From an uncultured Lachnospiraceae bacterium (GTDB lineage Bacteria > Bacillota > Clostridia > Lachnospirales > Lachnospiraceae), in NCBI GenBank assembly GCA_949935685.1, contig CATLGN010000125.1, positions 1-5,700 of the forward strand: DNA of 5,700 nt. Direction: 5' to 3'. This document shows, one piece after another, positions 5,580 through 5,700 of this stretch. The stretch's first letter is position 1, and each line of letters starts with the position of its first letter. A program made the translations under genes and the position numbers. The notes beneath the pieces are model-generated. The model did no database searches. It was not told the origin of the DNA and saw nothing but the letters and a program-made list of their open reading frames with translations.

Positions 5580-5700
5580 CTACAGATGCATCACCCGCTC
5601 CCGGATCTCCTGCGTCCGGCCCTGATTCCAAAACTGCGTGCCGATATAACCGCACGTCCGTCTGGCCACATTCATCGTCTCCTGATTGCGGTTTCCACAG
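5580..5700 (-). CDS. nrdD: Anaerobic ribonucleoside-triphosphate reductase NrdD, C-terminal 39 residues (partial)
   Basis: The class III ribonucleotide reductase catalytic subunit, which reduces NTPs to dNTPs without oxygen; only its last 39 codons and a TAG stop are inside the window, the rest lying beyond base 5700. The frame begins at 5699 with CGNRNQET and contains RTCGYIG, the glycyl-radical signature; the radical glycine is residue 17 of the fragment (within CGY). The first Cys and the CGN context fit the last zinc ligand of the C-terminal zinc-binding loop found just before the radical glycine in NrdD. The FWNQGRTQEIRERV ending is the usual NrdD C-terminus. The identity of this short piece is strengthened by nrdG immediately downstream. 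The 49-nt gap to nrdG holds its ribosome binding site and nothing else I can name. Confidence 0.93.
   Translation of the reverse strand, partial: CGNRNQETMNVARRTCGYIGTQFWNQGRTQEIRERVMHL

Overview
The window looks like ordinary chromosome of an anaerobic bacterium, most likely of the Firmicutes/Negativicutes type. The reasons are the oxygen-independent ribonucleotide reductase genes (nrdD, nrdG), moderate G+C, strong GGAG-type ribosome binding sites and tightly packed genes. The lineage is an inference; no rRNA or other marker gene is present. I see no mobile element, CRISPR array, tRNA or rRNA.

Plus-strand half (1 to about 2785). The window opens inside a P2A-type (Ca2+-class) cation-transporting P-type ATPase, whose last 643 residues are visible. 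An AT-rich gap with a plausible sigma-A-like promoter follows. Next come two small membrane-associated genes of unknown function: a 138-residue predicted lipoprotein with a second membrane segment, and a 49-residue single-span membrane protein. Between these two small genes lies a long imperfect inverted repeat (2445-2460 with 2505-2520). One arm covers the stop codon of the first gene and the other covers the Shine-Dalgarno of the second. This is the arrangement expected for translational coupling, and it is the most interesting non-coding signal here. A strong intrinsic terminator at 2749-2784 ends this unit and probably also serves the converging genes.

Minus-strand half (5700 down to 2802). 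Four genes lie in one direction with gaps of 49 and 12 nt and then a 1-nt overlap: the end of nrdD (glycyl-radical class III ribonucleotide reductase), nrdG (its radical-SAM activase), a COG1313/PflX-like radical SAM protein of unknown substrate, and a MalY/PatB-type PLP-dependent C-S lyase/aminotransferase. They look like one operon. NrdG makes the glycyl radical on NrdD for anaerobic dNTP synthesis. How the second radical SAM protein and the PLP enzyme relate to this is not known; the close packing suggests co-expression but does not prove a shared pathway.

I found no clear evidence of a wholly new multi-gene system. The candidates for something undescribed are the two-gene small membrane unit with its occluding hairpin, and the COG1313 radical SAM protein placed directly after nrdDG.
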